A DNA stretch of 64,000 nucleotides from positions 9,322,618 to 9,386,617 of the forward strand of contig NC_092013.1 of assembly GCF_042242105.1 (NCBI RefSeq), read 5' to 3'. The notes under the pieces are model-generated. The model worked only from the letters and a program-made list of their open reading frames with translations. It did no database searches and was not told the origin of the DNA. Both the position numbers and the translations under genes were made by a program. Shown here in pieces: positions 61,670 through 64,000 of the stretch; positions within the stretch are counted from its first letter, which is position 1; each line of letters opens with the position of its first letter. The stretch is from Pempheris klunzingeri. Lineage: Eukaryota; Chordata; Actinopteri; Acropomatiformes; Pempheridae.

Positions 61670-64000
61670 TGTGGTGACGGTGGTTGCAGATTTGCACATC
61701 ATAGAAGACTGCACTATTGGCTGCACTCTGCGTACTCTTGTAGTTATTTTTGATTTTTTGATTATTTGTTACAAACAAGCTAAAGGAATGAATAAAATAA
61801 ATACGTCTGAACAACATTGTTAGTATGTCCACGCTTTTAAACTGGATGTATCTGAATTATATAAACTTTTGTTGTCAAGTAATTCATTCAAAGATGAAAG
61901 AAGAGGATCATGTCTTAAGTGTTAACTATCAGCCATCACCTGGAACCTCTCCTACTATTTCTGTTTTGGCCATGTCGGCAAAATTTACTTCAGCCAATCT
62001 GAGCACAGCAGCAGCGTTTTTTTGGACAAATCTAGATTCATTTACAGTTGTGGATTTTATATAGCCATTGCTTTGGGTATATTTAAACCCAAAGCAATGT
62101 GAAAGTCACTTTAATTTACATTTGTTGCAAAATTTGGGACAAGGCCACAGCAGCCATGAATGTTACAGTAGCATTAGCCGACTAAACAGCTGGTCTCAAG
62201 ATGTGAGTGCACGGTGGATGGTTGACAGACAACACACTTGCACTAAAGGATTGTCTTTGCATGCAACAGTGTCTGACGGGCTGACGAGGTCCTGGCTGCT
62301 TTAAGCATACTCAGACAACTTGGTGAGGCTTTTTGTTTTTGTATGTTCCTTTGCTAATTTTCAGAGAAAGCTCCCTAAGAAAGTATATTCAACCAGTCCA
62401 CATGCTGCACATTCCTCACTGCATCACAACTTACCACAGAGAGAAATTAAACCAAAGCTTTAGTGCACTGGTTTGCATTTACCACCAACGTGACACAATT
62501 CTCTGCATCTGCTGACCAAGTGAGGAATAAACGTCAGAGTCAGCTTTATCTGCCTCCTTGTTGGAGTCATTGTTGTGACAGAGTTTACTGACAATTAGAA
62601 GGAAGGAACTGAAATAAAGAACACGCAAGACGTGGGAGCGTAGTATCGGCTATTTTAGATTAGGCTGCTTTTGAGGATTATATTTGTCATTTTTCTGCTG
62701 ACTTTGATTTCCTGTGCTCTCTGTCATTTCTCCTAAGACATAATGAGTAGTACATGGTCCACACTCATAGCAGCGTCAAGTGTCTGAAACCAACAGAGTA
62801 CATCAGTTCTCACAGCCTGGCTTGGCTGCAGAACCATATAAATGTATTTTCTTCATCTGTTTGACGTAATTCTGCTTGCCGCAATTGTACTCATTTCTGA
62901 CTCACAGACAGATCAGAGTGAAAAGTTAAACAAGTGAAACAAACGTGGCTGCCAAACAACTTCCTCACTAGGTCAGTTGCCTAGGGACTCTTGTAAACAA
63001 ATGAGTCCCACAGTATTTATCATGTATGGAAACTTCTGGAATACATCTGGTTTTATTAGATAAAACACGTCTCTTGCAGTCAGAAAAAAGGAGAACGTCT
63101 TTATCCCCCCCTAATCCTGTTCATGGCAAACGTCCAGGCCGCTGCTCATCATGACAACATTATGACTCCCAGTTTATATGTACATAAACAATTCTGGACT
63201 GTGACTTGAATATAATATAATTAAGAGCAATTTTAAACTAACAACCACTCAAATTACAGCATATTAGACCATATATTCTATGAATTCTTTTTTTGCATTT
63301 TATCACATCATCCAATTACTGTTTGTCTTCAGATGACACCTCATCTTTTACACTGACTTGTCCTCCCATCTTTCCTCCTTTTCACCTTCCTGCCGACTGC
63401 AACATCTTTTTTTCAGGAGGCTGCCTGAGTCACTTCATATCCTGTTTCCTCTGTTACCACATTTAGGAATCACGAAGAGTGTGAAAATATCTGGAAACCT
63501 TCAGACAAGTTTCACAATTTGAATTAACTGCAGTGCTGAAGCCAAAAAAACAAAATCCAGGAGGGGAGCCGACACGTTAATGATAAAGTTTGGACAGAAT
63601 GCATTTTTGCATTTGAAGATTTCTCTAGAAATGATCAAATATAGCAGAACTACAAACAAACTGTATCACCAGCATGTGAATAATGTTTTACCTGATGAGC
63701 ACTGTGAGGCATTTGAATTTTCCCCTTATGCAGCACTTCCGAGAGTTACCAGTTAGCAAACAAAGAACAGGAACTGAGGAGGTGCAAAATTCAAAAGCAG
63801 CTCCAGCTGTTTTCTAGTTTATATGCAAAACTACAAGGGGAATGTGAAGCACGTGCAAACTTTAAGTTAATGTGGAGATCAAATCAAAAGTAAATAAACA
63901 GTAAATAGTTCATACTGTGAGGAAAATCTCACTTCTACTTGTATATGATTCTTGTTTTGAAAATAATAGCTTCAGTGTGTGCATACAGATCTGTTCCAGT
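61670..64000. other. Right-end region without a supported gene
   Basis: About 2.3 kb of AT-rich DNA. ORFs of 60-80 codons (61825-62064, 62068-62304, 62333-62515) show no recognised family or splice context. No tRNA, microsatellite of note or transposon end is seen after the Tc1-like right terminus. Confidence 0.55.

Overview
This is a vertebrate nuclear window, almost certainly from a spiny-rayed (percomorph) teleost. Genes are split into many small exons with GT-AG introns, and the intergenic DNA is AT-rich with dinucleotide and tetranucleotide microsatellites. It also holds dispersed repeats that I recognise from percomorph genomes and a decayed fish Tc1-like transposon. There are no bacterial operons, CRISPR arrays or phage-like features.

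Six protein-coding genes are supported by exon-by-exon translation with matching splice sites and phases. From left to right they are: cdk2 (minus strand, first four coding exons only, the rest lies beyond base 1); pmel (plus, 12 coding exons, 8744-15025); a type III intermediate filament gene, best called peripherin/plasticin prph (plus, 9 exons, 21005-26694); timeless (plus, 29 coding exons, 28817-37860); tmem198, probably the tmem198b copy (plus, non-coding first exon near 41.4-42.0 kb, coding 51808-53999); and mmp19 (minus, 9 exons, 59790-55748). The spliced lengths I assembled are multiples of three and open throughout: 874, 472, 1241, 342 and 473 residues for the five complete genes, and 162 codons for the cdk2 fragment.

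The gene set corresponds to human 12q13 (CDK2-PMEL, PRPH, TIMELESS, TMEM198B-MMP19), so this is a conserved-synteny block and not an operon-like functional cluster. Two local relationships may matter. cdk2 and pmel are head to head, as in mammals where MITF is reported to act on both, and their 5.9 kb intergenic region holds several CACATG E-boxes, including three within 38 bp. cdk2 and timeless are both S-phase genes, and each has an E2F-like word in its GC-rich promoter.

Region by region: 1-3.3 kb cdk2 5' half and promoter; 3.3-8.7 kb intergenic with repeats and E-boxes; 8.7-15.5 kb pmel, whose exon 7 encodes a 340-residue acidic Ala/Glu/Asp domain with a 36-bp tandem repeat; 15.5-20.9 kb gene-free; 20.9-27.4 kb prph with a ~108-bp GATA microsatellite just inside intron 1; 28.2-38.3 kb timeless with a SINE in an intron; 38.3-41.4 kb gene-free; 41.4-54.9 kb tmem198, mostly one 9.7 kb 5'-UTR intron; 54.9-59.9 kb mmp19, tail to tail with tmem198; 60-64 kb a dead Tc1-like element and then gene-free sequence. 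I found no new biological system. The findings are regulatory, repeat and gene-structure observations.
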